Below, in pieces: positions 47,789 through 56,956 of a stretch of 64,000 nucleotides of DNA (position 1 is its first letter; every line of letters starts with the position of its first letter). The stretch covers positions 234,440-298,439 of the forward strand of contig NZ_JACIJN010000004.1 of the NCBI RefSeq assembly GCF_014199415.1, read 5' to 3'. The position numbers and the translations under genes are program-made. Under the pieces are notes generated by a model. That model worked only from the letters and a program-made list of their open reading frames with translations. It did not search any database and had not been told where the DNA came from. This stretch comes from Sphingomonas endophytica (GTDB lineage: Bacteria; Pseudomonadota; Alphaproteobacteria; Sphingomonadales; Sphingomonadaceae).

Positions 47789-47882
47789 CGTCATTCCCGC
47801 GCAGGTGGGAAGCCAGAGCCTGTGACGGATCGGCTCTTTCGAGTACCTGCGCGTCTGGATTCCCGCCTGCGCGGGAATGACG
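47789..47882. repeat. Inverted repeat, CATTCCCGCGCAGG family
   Basis: The left arm CGTCATTCCCGCGCAGGTGG and right arm TTCCCGCCTGCGCGGGAATG frame about 50 bases that contain a second imperfect palindrome (CCAGAGCC with GGCTCTTTC). A partial extra arm, GTCATCCCCGCGCCCGCC, precedes it at 47767. It fills the divergent gap between the nucleotidase and the LLM oxidoreductase gene. Confidence 0.8.
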
Positions 47883-47967
47883 GCAGGGGGCAGCGGAAAC
47901 ATCGGCTTTCCCACCGAATAGCGACGCTGTCGTGGCAGACGGGCAATCCGATCCCCATCTTCGTTTC

Positions 47968-48966
47968 ATGACCCGTTATTCCCTTCTCGACCTCGTCCCC
48001 GTCATCGAGGGCGGCTCGGTCGCGCAGTCGCTCGCCAATGCCGCGGACCTGGCGCAACATGCCGAGCAACTCGGCTTCAACCGCTATTGGGTGGCCGAGC
48101 ATCACGGCATGACCGGGATTGCCTCGGCGGCGACTGCGGTGGTGATTGCGCATGTCGGGCAGGCGACCAGCCGCATCCGCATCGGCTCGGGCGGGATCAT
48201 GCTCCCCAACTCCGCTCCGCTGCAGATCGCCGAGCAGTTCGGGACGCTCGACGCGCTGTTCCCGGGTCGCATCGACCTCGGGCTCGGCCGCGCGCCCGGC
48301 TCCGATCAGCGCGTCGCGCACGCGCTGCGCCGCAACCTGTCCAGCGACGCCAATGAATTCCCGCGCGACGTCGTCGAGCTGCAAAGCTATTTCGCCGACG
48401 ACGGGCGCACCGGCATCACCGCGACGCCGGGTGCGGGCGCGAAGCCGGAAATGTGGATTCTCGGCTCCAGCCTGTTCGGCGCGCAGCTCGCCGCGATGCT
48501 GGGGCTGCCCTATGCGTTCGCCTCGCATTTCGCGCCCGACGCGCTCGATCAGGCGCTCGATATCTACCGGCGCGATTTCCGGCCGTCGGCGGCGCTCGCC
48601 AAGCCCTATGCGATGGCGGGGTTCAACGTCTTCGCCGCCGACACGCATGAGGAGGCCGAATTGCTCGCCAGTTCGCAGCAGCAGCAGTTCGTCGCGTTGC
48701 GCACCGGCAATCCGGGGCGGATGAAGCCGCCGGTGCCGGGCTATCGCGCCTCGCTCCCGCCGCAGCACGCCGCAATCCTCGACCATGCGCTGTCGGCGAG
48801 CGCGATCGGCACCCGCGACGAGGTCGCACGCGGGATCGCGGCGTTCGTTGCGCGCACCGGGGTCGACGAGCTGATGCTGACCAGCGCGGTCTATGACCAT
48901 CAGGCGCGCCGCCATTCGATCGCGCTGGCGGCGGCGGCAATGCAGGAACTGCCGCTGGCGGCGTGA
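47968..48966 (+). CDS. LLM-class flavin-dependent oxidoreductase (MsnO8 subgroup)
   Basis: A 332-residue luciferase-like monooxygenase-fold protein. It starts [13 protein letters not shown] and shows [41 protein letters not shown], and [16 protein letters not shown], the pattern of the MsnO8/YhbW-like group that uses reduced FMN or F420. Substrate unknown. The ATG at 47968 is preferred; the open frame 36 bases upstream adds untypical residues. The nested palindrome after it separates it from purE. Confidence 0.92.
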   Translation: MTRYSLLDLVPVIEGGSVAQSLANAADLAQHAEQLGFNRYWVAEHHGMTGIASAATAVVIAHVGQATSRIRIGSGGIMLPNSAPLQIAEQFGTLDALFPGRIDLGLGRAPGSDQRVAHALRRNLSSDANEFPRDVVELQSYFADDGRTGITATPGAGAKPEMWILGSSLFGAQLAAMLGLPYAFASHFAPDALDQALDIYRRDFRPSAALAKPYAMAGFNVFAADTHEEAELLASSQQQQFVALRTGNPGRMKPPVPGYRASLPPQHAAILDHALSASAIGTRDEVARGIAAFVARTGVDELMLTSAVYDHQARRHSIALAAAAMQELPLAA

Positions 48967-48988
48967 GCCGCCGTCCAAAATGGTTAGC

Positions 48989-49118
48989 GTCGCCCCTGCG
49001 TAGGCAGGGGCCCATGTCTGTAAAGTCGGTCGCGCTGGCCTGACACAGGCACGACGTCGCTGTGTCAGCCATCCGCCCGGACGACACAGACATAGGCCCC
49101 TGCCTGCGCAGGGGCGAC
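48989..49118. repeat. Nested palindrome, GTCGCCCCTGCGCAGG family
   Basis: The outer arms GTCGCCCCTGCGTAGGCAGG and CCTGCCTGCGCAGGGGCGAC enclose an inner palindrome (CTGACACA and TGTGTCAG) unrelated in sequence to the inner palindrome of the copy at 19673-19804. The right arm is followed by a tandem array of its own end. Confidence 0.85.
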
Positions 49119-49220
49119 GGCGGATGAACGTTGCCCAATGCCGCAGGGGCGACGGCGAATGAACGTTGCCCAACGCCCTAATGTCGCCGGGGCGACGGCG
49201 TGTGAACTTTGCCGATTGCC
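49109..49220. repeat. Three degenerate tandem repeats before purE
   Basis: Units beginning at about 49109, 49144 and 49187 each read CAGGGGCGACGG (the third CCGGGGCGACGG), then CG, two or three variable bases, TGAACGTTGCCCAA or a variant. The spacing is 35 and then 43 bases. The array starts inside the right arm of the nested palindrome, so it probably grew by slippage from it. The 284-base gap 48967-49250 contains nothing else that I can support apart from the purE upstream region. Confidence 0.65.
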
Positions 49221-49250
49221 CTCTCCGGCCCGCCCCGCTAACCGCACGCG

Positions 49251-49727
49251 ATGGCGCACGTCGGCATCATCATGGGCTCCACCTCCGATTGGGAAACGAT
49301 GCGTCATGCGAGCGAGACTCTCGATGCGCTCGGCATCGCGCATGAGGCGAAGGTCGTCTCCGCGCATCGCACCCCGCAGCGGCTGTACGATTACGCGACC
49401 GGCGCGGCCGGGCGCGGGCTGAAGGTCATCATCGCCGGTGCGGGCGGGGCGGCGCATCTGCCCGGCATGGCGGCGTCGATGACGCATCTGCCGGTGCTGG
49501 GCGTGCCGGTCGAATCCAAGGCGTTGAAGGGCATGGATAGCCTGCTCTCGATCGTCCAGATGCCCGGCGGCATTCCGGTCGGTACGCTGGCGATCGGCAA
49601 GGCCGGTGCGATCAACGCCGCGTTGCTCGCCGCATCGATCCTGTCGCTGTCGGACGAGGCGCTGTCGCAGCGCCTGCAGGCGTGGCGCGCGAAGCAGACC
49701 GACGGCGTCGCGGTCGATCCGGCATGA
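49251..49727 (+). CDS. purE: N5-carboxyaminoimidazole ribonucleotide mutase PurE
   Basis: A 158-residue enzyme that moves the carboxylate of N5-CAIR to form CAIR in purine synthesis. Motifs: [13 protein letters not shown] with the phosphate-binding Gly/Ser region, [22 protein letters not shown], and VGVPV-type segment [33 protein letters not shown]. Length is typical for class I PurE. The stop overlaps the purK start by 4 bases. Confidence 0.97.
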   Translation: MAHVGIIMGSTSDWETMRHASETLDALGIAHEAKVVSAHRTPQRLYDYATGAAGRGLKVIIAGAGGAAHLPGMAASMTHLPVLGVPVESKALKGMDSLLSIVQMPGGIPVGTLAIGKAGAINAALLAASILSLSDEALSQRLQAWRAKQTDGVAVDPA

Positions 49728-50791
49728 CGGTGATCGCTCCCGGCAGCACGATCGGCATTCTCGGCGGGGGGCAACTCGGCCGCATGATCGCCAGCGCCGC
49801 CGCCGATCTCGGCTATCGCACCCACGTCCTCGCCCCCGATCGCGAAAGCGTCGCAGCGCAGACCGCGTCGTCGCTGACGCGCGCCGATTACCACAACAAG
49901 GTCGTGCTCGCCGACTTCGCCGCGCAATGCGACGTCGTCACCTATGAGTTCGAGAATATCTCCGTCACGCCGGTCGAATGGCTGGCGGAGCGTGTGCCGG
50001 TCTATCCCTCCCCGCGCAGCCTCGCAGTCGCGCAGGACCGGGTGCGCGAGAAGCAGTTCGTGGAGCAGGTCGGCGGACGCCCGGCGCGCTGGCAGGCGGT
50101 GGGATCGCGCGAGGAGCTGGACGCGGCGATCGCGACGATCGGCTGCCCGGCGGTGCTCAAGACGACGCGCTTCGGCTATGACGGCAAGGGCCAGACGCGG
50201 CTGATGTCGCCCGCCGATGCCGATGCCGCCTGGGAAGCGATCGGCGGGCCGGCGATCCTTGAGGCATTCGTCGCGTTCACGCATGAATTCTCGATCGTTT
50301 TGGTGCGCGGGCGCGACGGCACCATCACCAGCTACCCGCCGCCGTGGAACGAGCATCGCGACGGCATCCTGCATCGCTCGACGCTCCCCGCCCCCGCGGA
50401 GATCGCCGCGCAATGGACCGAGGCGGCGGCGCTGACCGGACGAATCGCCGACGCGCTCGATCATGTCGGGGTGCTGACCTGCGAATATTTCGCGAGCGCC
50501 GAAGGGCCGGTGTTCAACGAAATGGCACCGCGCGTCCACAATTCGGGGCACTGGACGATCGAGGGCGCGGCGACCTCGCAATTCGCCAACCACGTCCGCG
50601 CGATCTGCGGGCTGCCGCTCGGCGACACGGCGCTGGTCGCCGCGGGCGCGGAGATGGAGAATCTGATCGGCGCCGACTGGGAGCGCTGGCCGGATTATGT
50701 CGCGGCGCGCGACACCTATCTGCACCTCTACGGCAAGCGCGAAACGCGCGACGGCCGCAAGATGGGGCATGTCACGCGCCTGACGCGCTGA
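49724..50791 (+). CDS. purK: N5-carboxyaminoimidazole ribonucleotide synthase PurK
   Basis: A 355-residue ATP-grasp enzyme making N5-CAIR from AIR, ATP and bicarbonate; PurE uses the product. Features: [11 protein letters not shown] at the N-terminus, [21 protein letters not shown] for ATP binding, [17 protein letters not shown], and the C-terminal [18 protein letters not shown]. The ATG at 49724 overlaps purE. The pair is a standard operon. Confidence 0.97.
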   Translation: MTVIAPGSTIGILGGGQLGRMIASAAADLGYRTHVLAPDRESVAAQTASSLTRADYHNKVVLADFAAQCDVVTYEFENISVTPVEWLAERVPVYPSPRSLAVAQDRVREKQFVEQVGGRPARWQAVGSREELDAAIATIGCPAVLKTTRFGYDGKGQTRLMSPADADAAWEAIGGPAILEAFVAFTHEFSIVLVRGRDGTITSYPPPWNEHRDGILHRSTLPAPAEIAAQWTEAAALTGRIADALDHVGVLTCEYFASAEGPVFNEMAPRVHNSGHWTIEGAATSQFANHVRAICGLPLGDTALVAAGAEMENLIGADWERWPDYVAARDTYLHLYGKRETRDGRKMGHVTRLTR

Positions 50792-50799
50792 CGGCCACC

Positions 50800-50883
50800 G
50801 TTATCCCGGACGTGATCCGGCATCCCGCTCCGTCACGCGGCCGCCGCCGAAGGAGCCGGGCGCCGGATGAAGTCCGGGGCGGC
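50800..50883. repeat. Extragenic palindromic repeat, CCGGACTTGATCCGG family
   Basis: A diverged copy (GTTATCCCGGACGTGATCCG on the left, GGGCGCCGGATGAAGTCCGG on the right) filling the gap between the convergent purK and the small gene at 50888. Confidence 0.75.
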
Positions 50884-50887
50884 GAAT

Positions 50888-51109
50888 TTACCCGTCCCGC
50901 CGCACGCCGGTAATCATCCGCCGCGCGATCCGGCGCACGCCGTCGTCGTCCTTCGTCGTATCGGGTGCGGGGTCGCCGAGATGGTCGAGGCTGTCCTCGA
51001 GATAGTCGAGCAGCCCCGGGTGCTTGCCCTCGACATATTCGATCAGCTTGAACAGCAGATGCTCGGTCGCGATTTCGCGCTGGCGGGTCTGCACATTGAG
51101 GTCGGTCAT
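50888..51109 (-). CDS. Small helical protein of unknown function
   Basis: A 73-residue protein, charged and predicted helical by eye (TRQREIATEHLLFKLIEYVE, then YLEDSLDHLGDPAPD). There is no signal peptide, cysteine or metal motif. GGAG lies just upstream of the ATG. It occurs as a lone gene with convergent purK below and the DUF3833-like gene 57 bases upstream on the same strand, with which it may share a transcript. I do not recognise the family beyond a feeling that it is common in sphingomonads. Confidence 0.7.
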   Translation of the reverse strand: MTDLNVQTRQREIATEHLLFKLIEYVEGKHPGLLDYLEDSLDHLGDPAPDTTKDDDGVRRIARRMITGVRRDG

Positions 51110-51166
51110 CGGTCGCTCCGGGGTTGATCGTCAAGCCAACCGTCACCGCCGGCTCCGCGTTCCGCC

Positions 51167-51625
51167 CTAATCGACCTTGACGATCCGCTCGGTCAGCACC
51201 GCGACCCTGATCCCGAAGCGCCGTGCCTCGAGCCGGTTGGCGAGCGTGCGTCCGTCGGGTTGCAGCGTCAGCGTCTGGCGGACACGAAACCCGCCGTCAC
51301 TGGTGAACGACAGCTGCAGCGTCCTGCCCCGGACCGTGCCGGTGACCGGCCCGCGCGCGTCGGTCAGCGTACCGGCATAACGGCCCGGCGCGGTCTGCCG
51401 CAGCAGCCAGCGCCGCGCGCGGGGCGGCTTGTCGCCTTCAGTCACCCATTGGTCGAGCACCAGCGCGCCATCTGGCTGCCTCCGCCCGGTCCCACGCACC
51501 GTCACCGGCTTCGCCGCGCGCAGGATCACCTTGAGCTGCGCGGTGCCGCGCGTCGCACCGGTGAAGAAGCGCAGCGGGTCGAACGGCGGGGCGGCGGCAC
51601 CGGCAAGCGCGAGGAACAGCAACAT
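51167..51625 (-). CDS. DUF3833-like exported protein
   Basis: A 152-residue protein with a short hydrophobic N-terminus (MLLFLALAGAAAPPF) that probably serves as an export signal. The pattern (DPLRFFTGATRG, a GTGRRQPDGALVLDQWV strand, RRWLLRQTAPGRYAGTLTDA, and LANRLEARRFGIRVAVLTER at the end) resembles DUF3833 lipocalin-like proteins, but the usual lipobox cysteine is missing. Function unknown. It is divergent from the TonB receptor, so the 116-base gap serves both genes. Confidence 0.7.
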   Translation of the reverse strand: MLLFLALAGAAAPPFDPLRFFTGATRGTAQLKVILRAAKPVTVRGTGRRQPDGALVLDQWVTEGDKPPRARRWLLRQTAPGRYAGTLTDARGPVTGTVRGRTLQLSFTSDGGFRVRQTLTLQPDGRTLANRLEARRFGIRVAVLTERIVKVD

Positions 51626-51681
51626 GCCCGCCTAACGCGCGACCACGCAAAGCGCCGCCTCTTTGTAACGAATTATGCAAT

Positions 51682-51696
51682 TGATAGTGACTATCA
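51682..51696. promoter_or_regulatory. Candidate Fur-type operator
   Basis: A perfect 7-1-7 inverted repeat, TGATAGT G ACTATCA, lies 45 bases before the receptor ATG. Spacing and AT-rich sequence stand out from the GC-rich surroundings and resemble half of a Fur box (GATAAT-type hexamers). Because the gene encodes a siderophore receptor, iron repression is the natural reading. The site could also control the divergent DUF3833-like gene. Confidence 0.6.
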
Positions 51697-51741
51697 TCAG
51701 CGAAACCGCTAGGGGGCGCTGCATAAATCGGGGAAACGCAC

Positions 51742-54057
51742 ATGAAAACTTGGTTCTTCCTGCTGTCCGCCAGCGTGCTCGGCGTCAGCGCCACTGCTGC
51801 CCATGCCGGCGCGATCGACGCCGCCGTCGCAACGACGAACGCCGCCGCCGACGCCGACGCCGACACAGCTGCCGACACAGCTGCCGACGCCGCCGGGCAG
51901 CGCGACGGCGAGGTCGTGGTGGTCGGCAAGAGCTACGGCCGCGCGGTCGGGAAGACCGTCACCCCCCTCAAGGACACGCCCAACACGATCACCGTCATCG
52001 AGCGCGACCAGATCGAGGCGCAGAACCTCTTCACGCTGGAGGATGCGCTGACCGCCACCAACGGCATCACCGTCACCGGGATCGGCAGCGAGGACCCGTC
52101 GTTCAACTCGCGCGGCTTCGCGATCAACAATTACCTGGTCGACGGCACACCGACGCAATCGTTCGGCTTTCCCGGCGTGGTGCCCGACCTGTTCTTTTAC
52201 GACCGGCTGGAGGTGTTGCGCGGCCCGGCGGGGCTGTTCACCGGCGCGGGCAATCCGGCCGGCAGCATCAACCTGATCCGCAAGCGCCCGCTGGAGGCGA
52301 CCCGCGTACAGGCCTCCGCGGGCTATGGCAGCTACGACAATCTCCGGCTCGAGGTGGACGCCTCGACCCGGCTGGGCGACGCGATCGGCGTCCGCGCCGG
52401 CGCGATGGCGCAGGATCAGGACCAGTTCTTCGACACCGCACACCGCCGCCGCTGGGGCGCCTACGCGGTCGGCGACGTCGCGATCGGTGCGCGCACCACG
52501 CTGACCGGAGGCATCTATTACGACCGCTTCCAGCCCGCGGTGCAGACCGGGCTCCCCGGCTATGTCGGCGGGGCGGACGGCAGCGACGGGCGGCTGCTCG
52601 ACGTGCGCCGATCGACCTATCTCGGCGCCGACTGGAACCGCTTCAATTCGGAAAGCTGGACCGGCTTCGTCGAGCTGGCGCACCGGATCAGCGAGCGCTG
52701 GACGCTGCGCGCGACCGGGATGATCGCCAATGTCGATCGCGTCGACAAATACAGCTATATCGGCAACGCCGCGGTCACGCCCGATAACAACGGGCTGACC
52801 AACCATATCGCCTTTCTCGGCGACAATCGCCAGCGCACGCGCTCGTTCGACATCAACGGCACCGGCAGCTTCCCCGCCTTCGGGCGCGACCAGACGCTGA
52901 TCCTCGGCATGGACTATCAGGCGCAGGATTATACGTCCTATTATTCGCGGCTGAGCAATTATGCGCGGATCAACGTCTTTGACCCGGTCTATCCCGCCGA
53001 GCCGCTGCTCGACCCCCGTGCCGTGCTGCCGCTCTATCCGGTGCAGGGAACGACCGGCGGGCCGTGCACCGTCGCCTCGGCGCGTTGTATCGAGCACGCC
53101 TCCGGAGCGACGCGCACCTATGTCGAGCAATATGGCCTGTACGGGCAGATGCGGCTGTCGCCGGTCGAGCATCTGACGCTGGTCGGCGGCGGGCGCGCCA
53201 CCTGGTGGTCGAACCATCTCGACACGCTCAACCGGCTGACCGGGGCGGTCAGCGGACGGTCGCAATATGGCTATGACGGCCGGTTCACCCCCTATGGCGC
53301 GGTGTTGTTCGACGCGACGCCGAACCTCAATCTCTACGCCAGTTATGCCGACAGCTTCACCCCGCAGGCGCCGCCCGCCAATCGCGCCCGCCCGGACGGC
53401 CGTCCGGTCGAGCCGCTGGTCGGCAATCAATATGAGATCGGCAGCAAGCTGTCGCTGATGAACCAGCGGCTGCTGCTGTCGGTGGCGGCGTATCAGATCA
53501 CGCAGGACAACCGGCTGGTCAATCCGCCCGAGCTGCCCGATGTCGTGCTGCAAGCCGGGCGCGTGCGCGCGCGCGGCGTCGAGGCGGAAGCGACCGGGCA
53601 GATCGTGCCGGGCTGGCGGATCAACGGCGGCTATACCTACACGCACAGCGAATATCTGGAGGACAACGAGCCGCAGTTCGAGGGCATCACGCTGATGCCG
53701 ATCATCCCCAAGCACATGGTCAAATTCTTCACCAACTATGCGCCGGTCGACGGCCCGTTGGCGGGCGCGAGCGTCGGCGGCGGGCTGACGTGGTTCTCGT
53801 CGACCTATGGCGGCAATCCCGCGCTCTTCAACGCCAACGGCACGTTGCGCACCCGCTCGTCGATCGTCCGGCAGGATGCCTATGCGGTTGTCGACCTGCG
53901 CGCCGGCTACAAGCTGACCGAACAATTGTCGGTGTCGCTCAACGTCAACAACGTGCTCGACAAGAGCTATTATTCGCGCATCTCCGGCACTGGTCGCGGC
54001 AATTTCTACGGCACGCCGCGCACGGTGTTCGGGACGATCCGCTACACATTCCAGTAA
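51742..54057 (+). CDS. TonB-dependent siderophore receptor (FhuE-like)
   Basis: A 771-residue outer-membrane receptor. Signal peptide MKTWFFLLSASVLGVSATAA (cleavage near AHA). The plug domain shows KDTPNTITVIERDQIEAQNL, SFNSRGFAINNYLVDGTPT and a DRLEVLRGPAGLFTGAGNPAG block; the barrel ends in YGTPRTVFGTIRYTFQ with a terminal Phe-Gln. The pattern is that of receptors for ferric hydroxamate or pyoverdine-type siderophores. Between signal peptide and plug is a low-complexity Ala/Asp stretch partly encoded by a repeated 15-base unit (GCCGACACAGCT, at about 51862-51890). A cysteine pair (PCTVASARC) in an external loop is odd but plausible as a disulfide. The Fur-like palindrome upstream fits iron control. 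Confidence 0.93.
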   Translation: MKTWFFLLSASVLGVSATAAHAGAIDAAVATTNAAADADADTAADTAADAAGQRDGEVVVVGKSYGRAVGKTVTPLKDTPNTITVIERDQIEAQNLFTLEDALTATNGITVTGIGSEDPSFNSRGFAINNYLVDGTPTQSFGFPGVVPDLFFYDRLEVLRGPAGLFTGAGNPAGSINLIRKRPLEATRVQASAGYGSYDNLRLEVDASTRLGDAIGVRAGAMAQDQDQFFDTAHRRRWGAYAVGDVAIGARTTLTGGIYYDRFQPAVQTGLPGYVGGADGSDGRLLDVRRSTYLGADWNRFNSESWTGFVELAHRISERWTLRATGMIANVDRVDKYSYIGNAAVTPDNNGLTNHIAFLGDNRQRTRSFDINGTGSFPAFGRDQTLILGMDYQAQDYTSYYSRLSNYARINVFDPVYPAEPLLDPRAVLPLYPVQGTTGGPCTVASARCIEHASGATRTYVEQYGLYGQMRLSPVEHLTLVGGGRATWWSNHLDTLNRLTGAVSGRSQYGYDGRFTPYGAVLFDATPNLNLYASYADSFTPQAPPANRARPDGRPVEPLVGNQYEIGSKLSLMNQRLLLSVAAYQITQDNRLVNPPELPDVVLQAGRVRARGVEAEATGQIVPGWRINGGYTYTHSEYLEDNEPQFEGITLMPIIPKHMVKFFTNYAPVDGPLAGASVGGGLTWFSSTYGGNPALFNANGTLRTRSSIVRQDAYAVVDLRAGYKLTEQLSVSLNVNNVLDKSYYSRISGTGRGNFYGTPRTVFGTIRYTFQ

Positions 54058-54232
54058 CGGGACGCCGCGCACGCGGGCGGACGGCGGGTCGTGTACGACG
54101 CCGTCCTGCCCGAACCGGGTCCGGGCGCCCAGCCTGCCGAGTGGACCGGCACCGTCCACGATCGACGATGGCACAAGTAGACAGCGGTTAAGACGAGCTT
54201 TCTGCCAGCCACTCTGATAGCGGGAGGATGGT

Positions 54233-54260
54233 CACCGGCGCTGATGCACGCGCGCCGGTG
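54233..54260. other. Nine-base-pair hairpin upstream of the hybrid kinase
   Basis: CACCGGCGC, a ten-base loop, and GCGCCGGTG form a perfect stem between the receptor and kinase genes, about 50 bases before the kinase GTG. No T-run follows. It might end the receptor transcript weakly or act in the kinase leader. The rest of the 251-base gap shows nothing that I can support. Confidence 0.35.
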
Positions 54261-54308
54261 TCACGATGAGGTGAGTCCGTTCCTATTCCCGCAGAGTTTC
54301 AGCAGGCG

Positions 54309-56855
54309 GTGCGCCCGACATCCGGACTCGACCTGCCTGAAGCGGCGACAGGCTGCGCGGCGCTCGTCGGCGCGCGGGATTGGGCGGCGACGCCGCTCGG
54401 CGCGGTCGACGGCTGGCCCGACTGCCTCGCGACGACGCTGGCGATGGTTCTTCGCTCTCCCGCTCCGCTGATCCTGGCATGGAGCGAGCAGGGCATCATC
54501 CTGTACAACGACGCTTATGCGGCGTTGATCGGCGACCGGCACCCGCAGCTGCTGGGCGCTTCCGTTCGGGACGATGCGGCGGCCGCGCTCGCGTTCGACG
54601 ATCATGCCCGGCAGGTCTGCCGCACGGGCGGATCGCTGAGCGTCCGCGACCGCGATATCGTCATCCGGCATGACGGCCGCCCGGAGACGCGCTGGTTCGA
54701 CCTCGATTACTCCCCGATCGTCGACGCGCACGGCGCGGCGCACGGCGTACTGTGCGTCGTGGCGGACACCACGCAGCGGGTCGTCGCGGAGCGTCTCGCC
54801 ACCTTCCAGCTGACGCTCGCCGACGCGCTGCGCGCCTGCGCCACGCCGGAGGCGATCATGGCGCTGACCGCCGAGCGGCTGGGGCAGGAACTGGCAGCCA
54901 GCCGGGTCTTCTATGCCGAGATCACCGCGCGTGGCTGGATGACCGTGAAGCATGACCATGCGTGCGGGGTGGCGACGATCGTCGGCACGCATTCGCTGGA
55001 GAGCTTCGGTCCCGACCTGCTCGCCGCCTATCGCGCCGGCGCGCCGGTGGTGGTGCGCAACGTCGGGGCCGACGAGCGGCTGAGCGACGGGGCCCGCGTC
55101 GGGCTGACCGCGCGCGAGGTCGGCGCGTTCGTCGATGTCGTGCTCTTTCAGGAAGAGGAATGGGTCGGCCTGCTCGCGGTGCAGAGCGCGATGCCGCGCG
55201 GCTGGACCGCCATCGAGGAACGGCTGATCCAGGAGGTCGGCGAACGCGTCAAGGTCGCAGTGGAACGCGCCCGCGCCGAGGTGGCGCTGCGCGAGCTGAA
55301 GGAAACGCTCGAACAGCAGATCGTCGAGCGGACCGTCGAGCTGCGGCGGTACCACGACATCGTCGAGGCGACCGTCGCGCCGATCTGCGCCTTCGACACC
55401 GAATGCCGGCTGGTCGCGTGCAACAAGGCGCATATGGCCGAGTTCCGACGGCTGAACGGCGTCGATGCGCGGGTCGGCGACGTGTTCCCGGATCAGTTCA
55501 TCCCCGAACAGGCCGCCGTGCTCCGCGCGTTGATGAAGCGCGCGCTCGCCGACGAGAGCTTCACCGTCACCGGGACGTTCGGTCGGCCGGAAATCGGCCT
55601 ATCGACCTGGGAGATCAGCTTCACGCCGCTGCACGATGCCGATGGCGTGGTGATCGGCGGCTTCCATCAGGCCACCGACATCTCCGAACGGATCGCGGCG
55701 GAGACCGAGCTGGCGATCGCGCAGGAGGCATTGCGCCAGAGCCAGAAGGTCGAGGCGATGGGCAGCCTCACCGGCGGCGTTGCGCACGATTTCAACAATC
55801 TACTGACTCCGATCATCGGCTCGCTCGACATGCTGATGCGCAAGGGGCTGGGCAATGCGCGCGAGCAACGCCTGATCGACGGCGCGCTGCAATCGGCCGA
55901 GCGCGCCAGGACGCTGGTACAGCGGCTGCTCGCCTTCGCGCGGCGGCAGCCGTTGCAGCCGGTCGCGGTCGACATCGCGCAGTTGATCCGCGGGATGGCC
56001 GATCTGATCGGTTCGATGGTCGGCCCGACGATCACGTTGCGGGTCGATGCGTCGCACGATCTGCCGTCGGCACGCGCCGACACCAACCAGCTCGAAATGG
56101 CGCTGCTGAACCTGGTGGTGAATGCACGCGATGCGATGCCGTCGGGCGGCATGCTGACCGTGAAGGCGGACCGCTGCGTCGTCGCGCCGCCCGACAAGCT
56201 CGACGTTCCGCCGGGCCATTACGTCTGCCTCAGCGTCGCCGATACCGGCACGGGGATGGACGAGGCCACCCGCCGGCGCGCGATCGAGCCGTTCTTCTCG
56301 ACCAAGGGGGTCGGCAAGGGCACCGGGCTCGGTCTCTCGATGGTCCATGGTCTGGCGGCGCAGCTCGGCGGCGGGCTGACGATCGACAGCGCGCCTGGGC
56401 GTGGCACCAAGATCATCCTGTGGCTGCCGTTGAGCATGGCGGCGCCGTCGCTGCCCCGCCCCGACGCGCCGGTCGAGGCGGTGGCGGACCGCGCGGGAAC
56501 CGTGCTGCTGGTCGACGACGAGACGCTCGTCCGGGCGAGCACGGCCGACATGCTGTCGGATCTCGGCTACAGCATCGTCGAAGCCTGTTCCGCGGCGGAG
56601 GCGCTCGACCTCGTCCACGCCGGGCTGTCGCCGGACCTGCTCGTCACCGATCACCTGATGCCCGGCATGAGCGGCGCGCAACTCGCGCAGGAGCTGTCGA
56701 CGCGGCTGCCGCGGCTGCGCACGCTGATCGTCTCCGGCTATGCCGAGGCGGAAGGCATCGATGCGGCGACGGCGCGGCTCAGCAAGCCGTTCCGTAACGA
56801 CGAGCTTGCGACCAGCCTCGCGCTGCTGACCTCACGACCGCCGCCCCGCACCTGA
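54309..56855 (+). CDS. Hybrid sensor histidine kinase (PAS-GAF-PAS-HisKA-HATPase-REC)
   Basis: An 848-residue cytosolic hybrid kinase. An N-terminal PAS-like domain (about 45-165, with WSEQGIILYNDAYAALIG) is followed by a GAF-like domain (about 175-320), a coiled coil, a second PAS (about 350-465), HisKA with His 493 in GGVAHDFNNLLTPIIG, a HATPase domain (VVNARDAMP, ADTGTGMDEA, GTGLGLSMVHGL) and a C-terminal receiver with Asp 781 in LVTDHLMPGMSG. Such HDFNN kinases often respond to light or redox through PAS/GAF cofactors, but no cofactor Cys or His is obvious. The GTG at 54309 is the first usable start after an upstream stop at 54267. No partner regulator is nearby. Confidence 0.92.
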   Translation: MRPTSGLDLPEAATGCAALVGARDWAATPLGAVDGWPDCLATTLAMVLRSPAPLILAWSEQGIILYNDAYAALIGDRHPQLLGASVRDDAAAALAFDDHARQVCRTGGSLSVRDRDIVIRHDGRPETRWFDLDYSPIVDAHGAAHGVLCVVADTTQRVVAERLATFQLTLADALRACATPEAIMALTAERLGQELAASRVFYAEITARGWMTVKHDHACGVATIVGTHSLESFGPDLLAAYRAGAPVVVRNVGADERLSDGARVGLTAREVGAFVDVVLFQEEEWVGLLAVQSAMPRGWTAIEERLIQEVGERVKVAVERARAEVALRELKETLEQQIVERTVELRRYHDIVEATVAPICAFDTECRLVACNKAHMAEFRRLNGVDARVGDVFPDQFIPEQAAVLRALMKRALADESFTVTGTFGRPEIGLSTWEISFTPLHDADGVVIGGFHQATDISERIAAETELAIAQEALRQSQKVEAMGSLTGGVAHDFNNLLTPIIGSLDMLMRKGLGNAREQRLIDGALQSAERARTLVQRLLAFARRQPLQPVAVDIAQLIRGMADLIGSMVGPTITLRVDASHDLPSARADTNQLEMALLNLVVNARDAMPSGGMLTVKADRCVVAPPDKLDVPPGHYVCLSVADTGTGMDEATRRRAIEPFFSTKGVGKGTGLGLSMVHGLAAQLGGGLTIDSAPGRGTKIILWLPLSMAAPSLPRPDAPVEAVADRAGTVLLVDDETLVRASTADMLSDLGYSIVEACSAAEALDLVHAGLSPDLLVTDHLMPGMSGAQLAQELSTRLPRLRTLIVSGYAEAEGIDAATARLSKPFRNDELATSLALLTSRPPPRT

Positions 56856-56956
56856 CCGGCCGGGTGGCCGCCCGACGGTGCTTGCCGCCGCCGATGCCGG
56901 CGCGCACTGTGGCTGATCGAACCGCGATAGCGCGGCCGCACGAAACCAAGGGCCGC

